In this document: positions 48,901 to 61,475 of the stretch, one piece after another
Numbering within the stretch: position 1 is the first letter of the stretch
Layout of the letters: each line of letters begins with the position of its first letter
Source: Oxyruncus cristatus
Lineage: Eukaryota > Chordata > Aves > Passeriformes > Cotingidae
Direction: 5' to 3'
Assembly: GCA_013399855.1 (NCBI GenBank)
Contig: VXAY01005274.1
Span: 2,879,195 to 2,943,194, forward strand
DNA: 64,000 nucleotides
The notes under the pieces: model-generated
Database searches by the model: none
The model's input: only the letters and a program-made list of their open reading frames with translations
What the model was told of the DNA's origin: nothing
Made by a program: the position numbers and the translations under genes

Positions 48901-51535
48901 AGAAAGGGAGGGAAAAATGAGTTTTAAGTGTTTTCCGAGAAAGAAATTGTGTAATAGGAAATTGATGTTATTCCATTTTGCACCATCTTGTGCAAATGTG
49001 CTGATGTGAGATTTTATTTGCCTTCCTAGAGAGGCTTCAGCGCATTGCTGGAGGTTTGTGTATCTCCAAAAGGATGAAGGAGATTCTGTAGCTGCCCAAG
49101 ATTTGTTTCAATTTTTTTTTTCTCTTGAATTCTCAGTTCCACAAAGAATAAGTTCAGCATTTTATAAAAGAGTAATTTAATAACAGCAGGCTTTTACCAG
49201 GTGGAAGAGAGCTCCTCCTGCTTCTGTTGTAAAATTGCTGTCTGGGACTGTGTTCTCTAAGCAATTTCTTGTCCTATTGGTCTGCCTTGCTTTTCAGACA
49301 TATCAGGATAATTCATCCATGAATTCCGTGAACCAATCCTATGAGGTTCCACCATCACAAACTCAAAATCCGGATGAGGCAGCTTCATCCTCTAATGAGA
49401 TCTAAAGATCTAACAGACAGATCCTGCTCAAGAAGTGCTCAGATATTGTAGGCAGCCAAAAGAATATTAAGAAAGGTATGAGGCTGATGACTGTAATGTT
49501 AGGGCAGGAAACTCTGCCTGGTTTTCACACAAACAAAATGTGATTGGGAGACACTCCTGTGCAGGATTTAAGTCCTGCCTGCTTTCCACTGACCACTGTG
49601 TGGAGTACGAGAACTCCACTCTTGTCTCCTCGCCTGGAACAGAGCTCAGGTGCTAGGCTATGTCCCATGACTACTGAATTTGGATGGGAAGAGTAGAAAT
49701 TTGTGGAGTTCTGGGTAACTGAACTATTGTGCAGGCAAAGCCAGGTTTGGCTTGAACGGACATGGTGCCTCATGGGACCTGAATGTGGTTTAGGCGCTCA
49801 TTGTCTTCACTTTGTTATGTTCTTCCATATGTCCTGCATTTTCTGCCAGGTCCTACAGCCTCCCTCTGGTTCACTGGGACATGTAACCCAGCTGGGAACT
49901 TTGGCTTTGATTCCCATGGTATAGATTAACACACAGCCTCACTGAATATTTTTTTTTTTTTCATTTAGAAATGTCAAAATCCAAAATTGGAAAAAAATGA
50001 AAATACTCTAAACCTTTTTTGTAGAACTTTCCCACCAGTAAAAACTGTTCATCTTTCATTCTAGATTGGGAGTTGAGAGGTTCAGGTAGATCAGAGAAAC
50101 AGCTACAGTCCTGGAGACATCCAGAGGCTGGAAAACATCTTAAATAAAATTAACCATAAATTGCTCCAGATAATTTAGCAATTCTAAGAAGTCAGAAGTA
50201 TCATTTTATCTCAACTGATGTTACTTTTAACACAGTCTGCGAATTTTAAGTGCTCTTTCATTACATTGGTAATACCCTGTTTGTGTCCAACTCTCCCCTC
50301 ATGGAGGACACAATTTGATTTTGGCTCCTTGCCTGAGCAGGGGCAGATATAAAGAACCATTTAATCATCTTCTCTATGTTAACAGTGGGGAGGGAGAATC
50401 AACCTTTTTGTCTGGCTCTCCCTCTTCTGCAAGGGGTCAGCCAAGTGTCCAGGAGCTCTGGGAGCTGCACATCTCTTTGTTACAGTTTGGGGTAAATTAT
50501 ATTCCTTGAGAGCTGATTCTTGACCTCCTCAGTCCAGTGCCCTGCACAGGCAAGCAGAGCTGTCCCACTGTGAGAAGAGCTGGTACAAACACCTTTTCTC
50601 CTGGCATGGGGCAACCAGAGATTCTGGGAGCCACAGTTTGCCTGCAATCAGCTCCTGAGGCAGCCCAAGTAAAAGCATCCCCTTTCTTCAGGGATTAAAC
50701 AGAATTGCCTGTGGTTTGCAATCGAGACTGAAATCCGAAATACAGTCTGCAGACAGCCTTTTACTCTTGATTTCATTTGTCACTCTTGTAGTTTGACATG
50801 CAGACTCTGACTGAAGAGTTTAAAACTTCAGCAGAAAGTTCAAGGAAACATTTGGAACTGAGGATCTCTTGACTAATGGTACTTATTTGGACCCCCTTTG
50901 ATCAAGTATAATGATGCTTAAAAGACAGAGTATTTGGATAGAGAGTTTTTAAGTGGAAATAATATTTAATGCTCCCAACACTGCTTCGTAAGGGAAAAAA
51001 TCCCACACAATAGAGACTTCAAGGTTTCCTACCCTTCTCCCATTCTGGTTTATGGCAGAGGTGGAATTTTTTTCCTTTGCTATTTATTGACTTGCTTTAG
51101 TGCTCTCAGATGGAAACATTATCAGACTCATCACCGCAGGATAGATCAAAGACAAGAGATCAGACTCCTCCCTGGAGTGAAGATAAACTGTTGCACTTGA
51201 CCTGCGACTGGAATGTCTAATGGGGTCAAAACGTAGAAAAATAATAATACTCATTCCCTTGCACCTCTACACCAGCCTTCCCCAGGATCCTCTAGGGGCT
51301 CCTGCATTGAACAAGGCAGCAACTTGTATTCCTTTCAGAGATGGGTCATTTCTGCAGGTAAAATGCAGGACAAGCTGGATGATCATTGCTTTTTTCCTCC
51401 TTCACCAAAGGGCTCCTTGTCTGAAATTCAGGAAGAGACAGACACTAAGTACCTTCAATATCCTTCTAAATTGCTGCCTCCCAGACTTTTCCTTCCAACT
51501 AACATAATAAGCCTCTTTTCCCACCACAATTTTCC
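45913..51535. other. unique noncoding sequence
   Basis: No gene is established. It holds a short GGC/GCA repeat at 48347-48367 with open frames on both strands nearby (48131-48508 plus, 125 codons). The remainder shows no recognised repeats. Confidence 0.5.
48347..48367 (+). repeat. short CGG/CAG trinucleotide repeat
   Basis: Three CGG triplets are followed by four CAG triplets. In the frame beginning at 48145 the run reads as six alanines. It is unusual for this AT-rich neighbourhood, but the frame has no other sign of being coding. Confidence 0.85.
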
Positions 51536-51591
51536 TTTTTTTTTTTTTTTTTTTTTTTAAAGCTTATACTGCCTTAAAAAAAAAAAAAAAA
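51536..51591 (+). repeat. T23 and A16 inverted homopolymer pair
   Basis: T23 at 51536-51558 and A16 at 51576-51591 are separated by 17 bases, so a hairpin of up to 16 A-T pairs is possible. Both runs are slippage-prone and their lengths should be treated with caution. Confidence 0.9.
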
Positions 51592-54500
51592 GTGGTGCTC
51601 CAACCTTGCTTTCCTTCTTGGCACTGGAAGAGAAATGGTTGTAGGATTGAAGGAGGGAACTGTCTGTTTCAAGATCAAACAGCAGTCTCTGCTGTCTGAG
51701 CAATTTTAAGAGCCTTTTCAGCCAAATGCACGTGCCCGAGTGGGTGAGCAGTGGCAATGGGAAGCACAGCAGGCAGCTCTGGAACAGCAAGCAGTGGAGA
51801 CAGCATCCCACCTTCCATCTCCTAATGACACCCTCGATTTCATTGGCAAAAACCCTGCTCCAGCAGCTGCCTCTGGCCATGTGCAAAGCACCCCTGCCCT
51901 TTGTTGTGATTACGAGCTCCAGGATTCTGTTAGTTTGCAGTAAATCACTCACAGCAGCCCCCAAAATGAATAATTTGGGCAAGTCATGCACCAGCTGGTG
52001 TCCCGTAGAGAGTCTGTCTACAGACACCTTTGTGCATTGCCTCTTCTACTTCCTGAGCATGAGAAGCCCTTATTTCAGATCCTGAGCTTATTGCAGCTTC
52101 TGGGTGACTGCCATGACCTAATTTATAGTGTTGCAGAGCTGCACTGATTCATCTCCTCAGGAAATATGGTCTCGCTAGGCTTGTCCGGCAGTATATGGAC
52201 ATGCTGTGAGCGGCCCTGTTTCCACTAAATAAGCTCTCTCCAGAGCAGAAATGGTCCCCTCCTGGCACTGTCACTGTTTCTCAAGCACCTCAGAGTTCTT
52301 GCAAAGGGAAAAAAGTGTTCAATACTGGCAACAGAGGTACAGGAATTATAATAAATGCACAATACAGGTGTATTCCTTTCGAAAGGAAAGCCCCAATAGC
52401 GTGTGGAGTTGAAAGGTGCCCTGCAAAACCTACGCTAATTTAGCTCAACTTGCTGCTTTCATCCACAAGTCCCTCCAATCCCAGTTTTATCAGGAATAAA
52501 GATAGGCAATGCTGTTAGAGTTATAACTTGTTTGCCGACAGATTCCCACGACACTTCAGGGGCTTCCTGGCTAACAGAAACAAAGTCTAAACTGACTTCT
52601 TACTGTATTCTGAAACTATCCAAGCCCAAATTTGTCCAAAGCCAAACAGTTTCCACCCTCCCTGACTCTGGGTATTCAGGCACACATGAAGCATGTTTCC
52701 AAACAAAGGATCTGTGTCATCTCACCTTATCTGTTCTACCACCAGTCATTCCTCCTGGAACGCAGACGTGGTCTGAGAGATTAAATCAGAGATGCAGATC
52801 TACCTTGGAAATCACCTTTGGAAACAGGAGTTCATGGGAAGCACAGTGATACCATTTGAAGGTTGTGTGGTTTTATTTGCTCAACAGACACCTTCTGTGC
52901 TCAAGCCCATCTTTCTCATCAAAACAGATGCATGAAGGAATACAATGGGCACAGTGAGCAGCACAACCCACCAGTACAAATACTCCTGGCAACCAGCTGC
53001 CAGAACTTGACTTCCATGGCTCAAACACTCATCATTTGCTATTTGTGTTTTGTTGCACCCTGACAAATCCTCACCTGCCCACCTGCAAGTATGTGTTGCC
53101 TGGGGTGCTCAGTGAGTTGTATGGCTAAGGGAAAAAATCCACTGGCAAGGCTGAAATACCATCGAGGTTAAAAGCAGGAAATATCCTTTCTTCTGTGCCC
53201 TGCTGCCCAAATGCCTGGTATGGAGGCCAAGTCATCATGTCCTGCAGGACACTGACAGCTTAGGATGGGCATGTACTAGAAGATTGCTGATATCATGGAA
53301 AGGGAAGCCTGTCCCTGGCATTAGCCCTTGAAACACAAGCTGATTTATTTGGATTACCTTTGATCTTTTAATTACACTACATTTTCATTCTCAAAGCCAT
53401 GGGTCCAGTTTATCTTGCTATAATTCACACGTATTATTTTCCTGATTCTTGGCACCTCAGAGTTGCAAGTCTGTGCCTCTCCTGTAGGACAAGGAGAGGT
53501 GAACCTTGAATCTTGGCTTAGGAATGCTGCTGCTGGGGCCATTCTGGAGAATTTGAAGTGATTCATTACTTCATGACTTTTGGGCCCATTCTCCAAACTT
53601 GGAAGGAATTCTGGGCAATCTGCCTGCTCTACCCAAATTTGCTGGTGGTTTCCCAGAATGTAGGCAAAACTGAGCATGAGGTATATCCTTTGAAAGGATA
53701 AGTGAATTGGAAGGCAAAGACTGTATTTTGTTTCCTAATTTCCTTGTTTGATATTTCTTACAAGATATCCAAGATAACCCTGGAAGTAAACTAGAGTTTA
53801 CTGTAACCTCACATGGGAGATGAAGAGTTTTGTTCATGTGATGGTGGTTCATTGTGGCCTTAAAAAACCTTTTTGCTTTCATGGAGTTGTATAAAAATTC
53901 CTAACTGGATTGCTGTTGGAGATGAAATAGGGTTGTCTGCTGCAGCTATTGTAGACATAACTAATTACTAGCTGTATTCTCTCAGATCTTAACTCTACCT
54001 CTTTAAAACTCTGTATGAACACATTCAGAAAGAAATTTTGTTCATTTGTTTTGCTAGAGGTTACCATCTTCAAGGTCAAAAATAAAATATAACCTCTGGG
54101 AGAGGCAAAAGCCTTGGAGAAAGTAAAATGGATTTCTATATAGAGAGATACCGCTGAAAAAACAGCATTCTGTGGAACTATTGACTTGTAGATAAGGCAA
54201 TTTTGCTGATGACATTAACAGAGATGTGTTGAGAAAGGTGGTTTTTGAGTAAAAAAAAAAAAGGAAATAGCTTGGAAGAGAGGATTTACTTACCTGAGCC
54301 ATTGACATTCATTAGTGAGTTGGGAACAAGAGAGATGCTGAATGACTTTGAGGTTTAGCATATTTCCAGTTATGGATTGTCACTCTGTTAATTAAAAAGC
54401 AGGCTGAATGTAAAAACCTTTTTTTGGGGTTTTTTTGGTTTTATTTTTCTTAATTCATACATGACTGACCCCAGCAGATCATCAGTTCATTACTGTACAT

Positions 54501-56107
54501 GCCTGGACAAAAACTTCCTAGAATGACCTCTGATGAACTCTAGATTATTTTGTCAGGTATTTATTGTCCATTTGGCAGAGCCTATAGGAAAGAAAAGTAA
54601 TGACTTTTTTACTCATGTTGCACTCAGCTACAAGCAGCATCTCAACAGCTGAATACAAGAGAAAATGTCAAAACTCCTTGGTGTTAGAGGACCCAGCTTC
54701 AAGGATATATGAGCTTGCTTAGATTATTTTTCTGCATTTTGAAGTAACTATGGCCTTTTGTTTAACATTACATCAGTTTTATTTTTCTTTACTTGAAACC
54801 AATCCATTGATCCTTTAAAACACTAGTACTGCATCATCAATTCATAGTTGGATCTGAAGACCATATTCTTCACAGCTGACAGTGACATTATAAACAGTGA
54901 TATTCCTGCCTTGGATGTGATCAGATGTGATTAGTCTTGAAAGACATTTCAAAACAATGGTTTGTGCTGCGGAAAATTTGCCACAGAACTTTTCCCTCTA
55001 TAATAAGTGTTTTCACTTTTTCATCTCACACTTGTATTCCTTAAATGGTAATGAGAGGGGGAAAAAAAGATATATTTCAAGCAGAAGATTCTTGGAATTG
55101 TGTTGTCAATGGCAGCGTCAAAGAGAAAATGCAGTATTTTTTTAAAGTTTTCAGAGCAGCAGTTTTAGAATGGAAGGTGGCATCTTGCTAAGAAAGAGAG
55201 TAATGTTATTCCTTTAGTCCGGCAAAATTCCTCAGCCTATACAAAATTTCTGAATCACTTTTAACTCTTTTTTTTCAGAAGGAAAGAGATTCTGTAATGC
55301 AGGAATTTCTCCTACAATATTAAGGGGAAGAGCAGTTTAACTGTCTCTAGACAAGATTTATGTGCTTTGGGAAAGTTGAATGTAAGTCAGAAAACATTTA
55401 TATTTTCACTATTTGGTTCCATAAAGGCAAGGTGTCCTCCTCGCCAACCATGAGGACTCTGACTAAATGTAATCACAGACTCTCTGCTCTGTGTACTTGC
55501 ATTTCCATTTTTCTTGATTTTAACTAGAATTTTACATAAACCTTTTTTAAAAGAAGCAATTATCCTGGGCCATGAACTGCCCGGAACAATATGTTTAAGA
55601 AGTTTCTCCTAAATATCAGGAGAATAAATTTTCATGTCTGAATTCTAGACCAAACTTCAAATGTCTTTTCATCTCTGTATTCACTTAAAAGCACAAATAT
55701 CCACATAAACACCTCCCACTCATTAATAACCCAGTTGAAAACTACAAAATAAGATGAAAATGTCAAAACCAAGCTGATCTTTCCTTTTGAGAAAGCCTAT
55801 TTAGAAGGGTTTGTTTAAACCCTAAGGTTCCATGAGGATTCTGAGGAATCTGAGATCTGGATCTCAACTGAATGACACATCTAAAACATTATCTTAAAGG
55901 AAACTGTAGGACTTCTTGGGTTCTCATTTGGGGAACCTGTTTGAACTGGTCAGGTGAAGTTCACAAATATGAGTAACCTTGTTTTTCTTTAATATTTAGG
56001 TTTTCTCTCCAGATACTGAGATGAGGCACACTGTAGAGTAATGCAAAACAGTTAAACTAACAAGTGCAAAAGCCATTTATATTTTATATGAGCACTAAGG
56101 AACTATA
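51592..56107. other. unique noncoding sequence
   Basis: No gene is recognised. The minus-strand 156-codon frame at 51557-52027 ends in the homopolymer region and overlaps two plus-strand frames. Perfect or near-perfect palindromes occur at 52373-52388 and 53684-53700. Confidence 0.55.
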
Positions 56108-56446
56108 TCTTTCTCCTTTTTTTTCTTTCTCTCTTTCTTTCTTTCCTTCTTTCTTTCTTTCCTTCTTTCTTCCTTTCCTTCTTTCTTCCTTTCCTTCTTT
56201 CTTTCTTTTCTCCTTTCTTTCTTTCTTTCTCCTTTTCTTGTCTCTTTTTTCTTTTCTTTTCTTTTCTTTTCTTTTCTTTTCTTTTCTTTTCTTTTCTTTT
56301 CTTTTCTTTTCTTCTCTTCTCTTCTCTTCTCTTCTCTTCTCTTCTCTTCTCTTCTCTTCTCTTCTCTTCTCTTCTCTTCTCTTCTCTTCTCTTCTCTTCT
56401 CTTCTTCTCTTCTCTTCTCTTCTCTTTTTTCTTTTCTTCCTTTCTC
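56108..56446 (+). repeat. 339-bp homopyrimidine tract (CTTT, CTTTT, CTTCT arrays)
   Basis: Apart from one G at 56240, every base from 56108 to 56446 is C or T. There are three zones. An imperfect CTTT/CCTT array occupies 56108-56239. A perfect (CTTTT)12 array occupies 56251-56310, and a perfect (CTTCT)18 array occupies 56311-56400. A phase slip and a short irregular end follow. Three long frames across it (130, 134 and 137 codons) encode only Ser/Phe/Leu or Arg/Glu/Lys strings and are artefacts. Confidence 0.97.
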
Positions 56447-57929
56447 AAAAATGTGACATTTGAGACACAGTAATAAGAACAGAGCAAATGGCACCACAAT
56501 GCATTGACAGTTTTGGAAAGAAAAAATAGCTTTCTAAGTCTTGGGGACAGCTTTCACTGTAAATAAAAATAAAAAAGAACAGAAATTAATGTTTGTGGTC
56601 AGTCCCCAGAAACCACACTCTCTAATGCAAACCAATTGCATTTTTACCTGAAATATATGACAGATAGCTAAGGCACTAATGTTTTTCTCTGTTAATAAGC
56701 TCGATATGGAACAGAGCTCCTTTAGAATATGTACGGTAAAGTGGAAATGCATGCTTTGGTGACTGTTATAAAGCAGGCCAAAGATATGTCAAGTCCAATT
56801 AATGTCAATAAGGAACATCTGTATTTAGGCACCCAAGTTACTTAATGCAAACATTTCATAATTATATACTATAGCACACATGGAGCATTATGAGATGTGG
56901 TGTCCCAGTGTGAATAATATTCACATTTTTCAGATCAGTCAGCAGTCTTGGTCTGGCTTTGGCTCAGCTTGCAGTCTCCCTGTAAGAGCATTTCTTTATA
57001 ATATTGAATTAAGTACAATCCACATTTTTTCTCTTATCTGTGAAATCTTGTGGTTGTGGCTTGACTGTTTTTATAAAATGAAAGATCCAAGTGCATGTAA
57101 GCTAGGGGTTTGGGGGCTTTTTTTTTTTTATTCCTGAGACATCTGGGTTTTTTCTTATATGCCTTAAGTCTGGGAAGGGAAGGAAAGGAAAGGTTCAAGT
57201 GGATGAAGCATAGCATGAAAGGCTCCATGTCTAAAGGATTCTTCATCTCACAGGAAAAAAAAACAGCCAAGGAGCAGAACAACAGGAACCACGTTCCCCA
57301 CCTGAGCCACTGGATGCACTGTGAAATGACAGCTTCAAGTCTGCAGAGGGTGGAATAGATGCCAGCATTTCTAGTCTGGGAATCTCAAAACTTCCTAAAT
57401 ACTTGTAAATCCAAAACCAGCCATGCAGCAATTGTTTAAACAAATGGAGCAGACACTGGTAACTCAGCTGCCACCCACACGTTGTTCTCTGCAGCACAGG
57501 ATGGGTTTCTTGAGCTTCACGAGTCTGTTGAGATGGGCCTCTGCAGTTGTGTGTTTGGGAATTTTAATCCCCACTTTAGAGGAGCTACTAAAAAAGATGG
57601 AAAAGTCATCTGGTGCTTAATGTGAAACACATCACACGCAGCAGAACAGTCTCTGTCACTGGAAGAGCTTTCACCAGGCGTTCCCTTGAGCCACCCAAGT
57701 CCCAGGGGCCACCAGTCGAGACAGAAAGAGCTGAAAATGCCAAGGTATGAGCTGGTCCAATCAATTACAGCCCCCAAAAACTTCCTCAGACAACTAGCAG
57801 TGAAAAGTTGACAAAGACAGCATATTAAAACCAGACTTGTAGATAACTGGACAGCTTTACCTAATCCGGCAAGTGGAGCTTAATCCAGTCCAGGAAGACT
57901 CAGGTGTCAAAATGAGATTAGAGAAAATG
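56447..57929. other. unique noncoding sequence
   Basis: No gene or repeat family is recognised. It has a short T run near 57120 and a GGAAA-type purine stretch at about 57172-57193. Confidence 0.55.
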
Positions 57930-58100
57930 GAATGGGCTGCCCAGGGAGGGGGTGGATTCTCTGTCCCTGGAGGTTTTTAAGATGAGACTGGATGTGGCAC
58001 TTAGTGCCATAGTCTGGTAACCGCAGTGGTAGCGGATCAAGGGTTGGACTTGATGATCTCTGAGGTCCTTTCTAACCCCTGTGATTCTGTGATTCTCTGA
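57930..58100 (+). mobile_element. CR1-like LINE 3' end, second subfamily
   Basis: 'gaatgggctgcccagggagg', 'tccctggaggtttttaagat', 'actggatgtggcacttagtg' (continuing 'ccat'), 'gttggacttgatgatctctg', 'ggtcctttctaacccc' and 'tgtgattctgtgattct'. The ggcacttagtgccat core sets it apart from the copies at 0.9, 16.3 and 45.8 kb. It is sense-oriented and 5'-truncated. Confidence 0.88.
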
Positions 58101-60042
58101 TCTGCCACTCAGTTACAACTTTGCCCAAACATCATTCAACAACACTTGTGTCTCCTTCATCCACGCACCTTGGCAGCCTTTCCCAGCCCCACCTCACGGC
58201 CTGCCAAAAGTGGAGCTACTGTGAGCTAAGCTCCCACACTGTTTTTAGCAAGCTGCCATTGACACTCCACCTATTTCAAGAAACATGCAAGCCTGAATAC
58301 CCACTTCCCACTCTCTATGTGTTCTGTCTTGTCTGGCTTTTTTTTCCCTCTACACTTGTGCCTTTGGAATATAATCACTTCAGGGCAGGGTCTAGTCATC
58401 TCTTTGGCACTTGACCTGTTCTTTCTCATGTATTTACTGTTCAGAGCTCCTGTATGAACTTCAGCGAGATCATGCCTTGGTCTTCTGTGATTAATAGTGC
58501 TAACTAATACTCCAATCAATCATGCTGGCTTGTGTTCAGGAAAGAGGAATGCATAGTCACGTAAAAATTTAGCCAAGTACTTCAAAACATCTAAAAGGAT
58601 AGAACCCCATAGGATGAGAAGTTCTAGTACTGGCTTTTTCACCTTTAACTCCAACAACCTGTTTAGTCCTGGAAACTCTTCTAGTGTGGATTTGAAAATT
58701 AAAAGTTTGGGGCAGGGAGAGTTAGTCAGAAATCAGCAATCAGGATTGAAAGAGGGTCTGTACAGATCATGGTCTTGTTGCAGAGCTCAAAGCAAGGCCT
58801 TAATGCAAGTGTCCCTGCTTCAGTTTTTCGTAGTAAATAATAACGGTGGTAAATTTTTGCTAATTCAGACGAATTCTTCAGAAAGAAAAGGAAGTCTGGG
58901 ATGCAATGGAGGAAGAGGAAAGGTGCTGCTCATTCATACAAGTCTGACTGGCCATGGAGTAGTGGGGCAATGGAAGACCTAGATATCAGCAGAGCAGGCA
59001 GCCAGGAAGAGATTTTTCGAGTCTTGCCTAAGGAATCTGTTCTAAAAGCTTATTAATGACTGATGGGATTTCTGCATCTTCCTCCCACACACCACTCAGA
59101 ACCTACAAATAACAGGATTTGTGCGATTGCCCTCCTACACACTGCTCCCTCTAACCCACCAATAAGACCTTGAGAATAAAACAAACTTCAATGTGTGCAC
59201 ATTCTAATTATAAGCAGACAGAAGGAGAGCTCACATCTAAGCTGGCTGAGATCCAGGGATACCGGCAGAGGGATAAAGAGAGTGGAAGTGGGCCTCATGC
59301 CAGAAGAACGAGAGAGAGGTTTCTGACAAGTTTGAAGGGAAGAGTGATGGCAGAAAAAAATTGCACATCCTTTAGTGCCTTTGAGTGGGAGTGAAGGATA
59401 ATCGTGTGGCTAAGCCATAAGATTAGGAAGTAGAGTGAGGTCTGGAGCCCCAGGTCTTCTGATAAAGATTTCTAGTTTGACCTAGGTAAGAGTTACTCCA
59501 CTGGTGCAGGTGAGGGGAGAAAAAGGGTTGAGGAAAGCATTCCCCAAGGCATTCCTCCCCACAGGTTAAGTGGCAGGCTGGTCTCACACCTAACCCATGG
59601 CTCTGCCCAACCCTGGACCAAGAGTGTCCCTTTTTTTGCAGACATCCAATTTGGAGTTTCATCCAAACCCAGCGTACGGGGCAGACACCCCACCAGATGG
59701 TTCCCACATTCCCACTGATTTTCTTATTAAATATTGGGGCAAAAAAGCTGTGTAACACGAGGTGTCTCTGTATCTCACAGCATCAGGCCCTCAGCACAGC
59801 TTCACAGGGTGCCAGGACCTGTTTTGCTGACTGATAGCAATAGGGAGGGTGACTAGGAATTAATTTCAGCGCTGTGAGATTCTCACTACAAACAAATCGC
59901 TTGGACCAAAAAACCCAACAACAAACAGTAGTAAACCTTCCTGTGTCCAGGTTTATCTGCTAAGATGTAAGTTGTTTTGCTCACTTCCTATAAGACTGTT
60001 TTAAGCTTTCTTCCAAGGTGTTTTTTAATATCAGTGTTGTTA
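58101..60042. other. unique noncoding sequence
   Basis: No gene is supported. Frames of 111-122 codons (58614-58982 plus, 59423-59758 minus) have no recognisable feature. Confidence 0.55.
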
Positions 60043-60057
60043 CTTTTTTTTTTTTTT

Positions 60058-60099
60058 NNNNNNNNNNNNNNNNNNNNNNNNNNNNNNNNNNNNNNNNNN
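60058..60099. other. assembly gap of 42 N within poly-T
   Basis: The N block is flanked by T15 (60043-60057) and T8 (60100-60107). The gap very probably hides a long homopolymer or T-rich tract that the assembler could not span. Confidence 0.97.
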
Positions 60100-60107
60100 T
60101 TTTTTTT

Positions 60108-61184
60108 GGTAGCTATTAAAATATCCAAATAGCTTTAAAAAGTATCTCTGGGGACTTGCCCTTTCAACTCATTTATCTTAATTTCTAAGATGGAGACAAA
60201 CTTCTTATTTATGTTTCAAAGACGACATGACATCAAAGAGTTTGAATATTAAATGCCTTAATTACAGATGATAGGTTGATAAAACAAGATCACCTCTGGA
60301 GTTTTATTAAACAGGAATTACAACTACATTCACAGAGATTTAGGGCTACACCACCCTAACCCCACATATCAAAAGATTATTTATGGAGAGGGAGAATAGC
60401 ATTTTTCTCACTTATATAACTGCAATGTACAACTCCAAATTACTACCTTCAAAACCAACAGCTCTACCACCACTCTGAAATTATCCATCACACTGACCCT
60501 GTTGTTTTACTTGCTGAGCTCTGAGTGGCTTCATGAGCTTAAGAAGACCTTTGCCACAACCAGAGTGTCACAGGCAGCGTTCAGAGATGTGAGAATCTTT
60601 CCCACGGGGGTCTCAGTTTTCCTTGGGCAGGTTAAGAAGTAGGTTTTATCTGCCTTTCTCTGACCCTTTTTTACCCTCACTCAGTACAACGGTGTCCTTC
60701 CATTTCGACAGAATTGTAGCTGCTGAAATTGCAGGGGGACACCAGAGAAAAAACTGGTGCCAGCTCCCAAGACTGTAAACATTGGGTTTCAGTGGAGGGA
60801 ACACCATCAGGAAACTTATCACAAAACCTCAACTATTTTCCTTGGTTGTGTGGGAGTCATTAAATAAGCTGGGGAAGTGTTCCTCATTTAGGACAAAACT
60901 TTCTGTCAGGAGAGGACCGAGGGGCATCGTGTTTGCGGTGGGGTTTTGTTTTCTTACAATCCCAGATGACATGCACCCATACATAATTAGCGGAGTCTCT
61001 GTCAATATTCATGTTACACCGAATTCATCATTTGGGGGTTTGGCTTGTCCATTGCTGAACAGGGTATGAAACCAGTATGTTTAAGGAGTCTCCTTAGGGC
61101 AGCCAGTCTATGTGTTTAAGAGGCTTTGATTATGTGCAAATCACACTTTTATAGCAAAAGTACTTAGGAAAGTTCCCCTGCTCC
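60108..61184. other. unique noncoding sequence
   Basis: No gene is recognised. The part at about 60900-61070 has mixed composition and could be conserved, but nothing specific supports it. Confidence 0.55.
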
Positions 61185-61475
61185 CAGGGAACAAGGGACA
61201 GGACGAGAGGAAACGGCCTCAAGGTATGCCAGGGGAGGTTTAGATTGGATATTAGGGAAAAATTCTTCACAGAAAGGGTTGTCAAGAACTGTAACAGGCT
61301 GCCCAGGGAAGTGGTTGAGTCGCCATCCCTGGAGGTTATTTAAAAGACGTGTGCATGTGGTACTTAGAAGCATGGTTTAGTGGTGGGCTTGGCAGTGCTG
61401 GGTTAGCGCTTGGACTCGATGCTCTTACTGCATGATCTTAAAGGTTTTTTACAACCCAAATGATTCTATGATTCT
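61185..61475 (+). mobile_element. CR1-like LINE 3' end, second subfamily
   Basis: 'caagggacaggacgagagga', 'aacggcctcaaggtatgcca', 'ggggaggtttagattggata', 'ttcttcacagaaagggttgt', 'ggctgcccagggaagtggtt', 'catccctggaggttatttaa', 'gcatggtttagtggtgggct', 'gcgcttggactcgatgctct' and 'attctatgattctaga'. This is a longer relative of the 57.9-kb copy and is diverged by several small indels. Confidence 0.92.

Noticed and set aside
56064..56499. 130-137-codon frames encoding Ser/Phe/Leu or Arg/Glu/Lys strings
   Set aside because: They are direct translations of the pyrimidine simple repeat and have no coding value.
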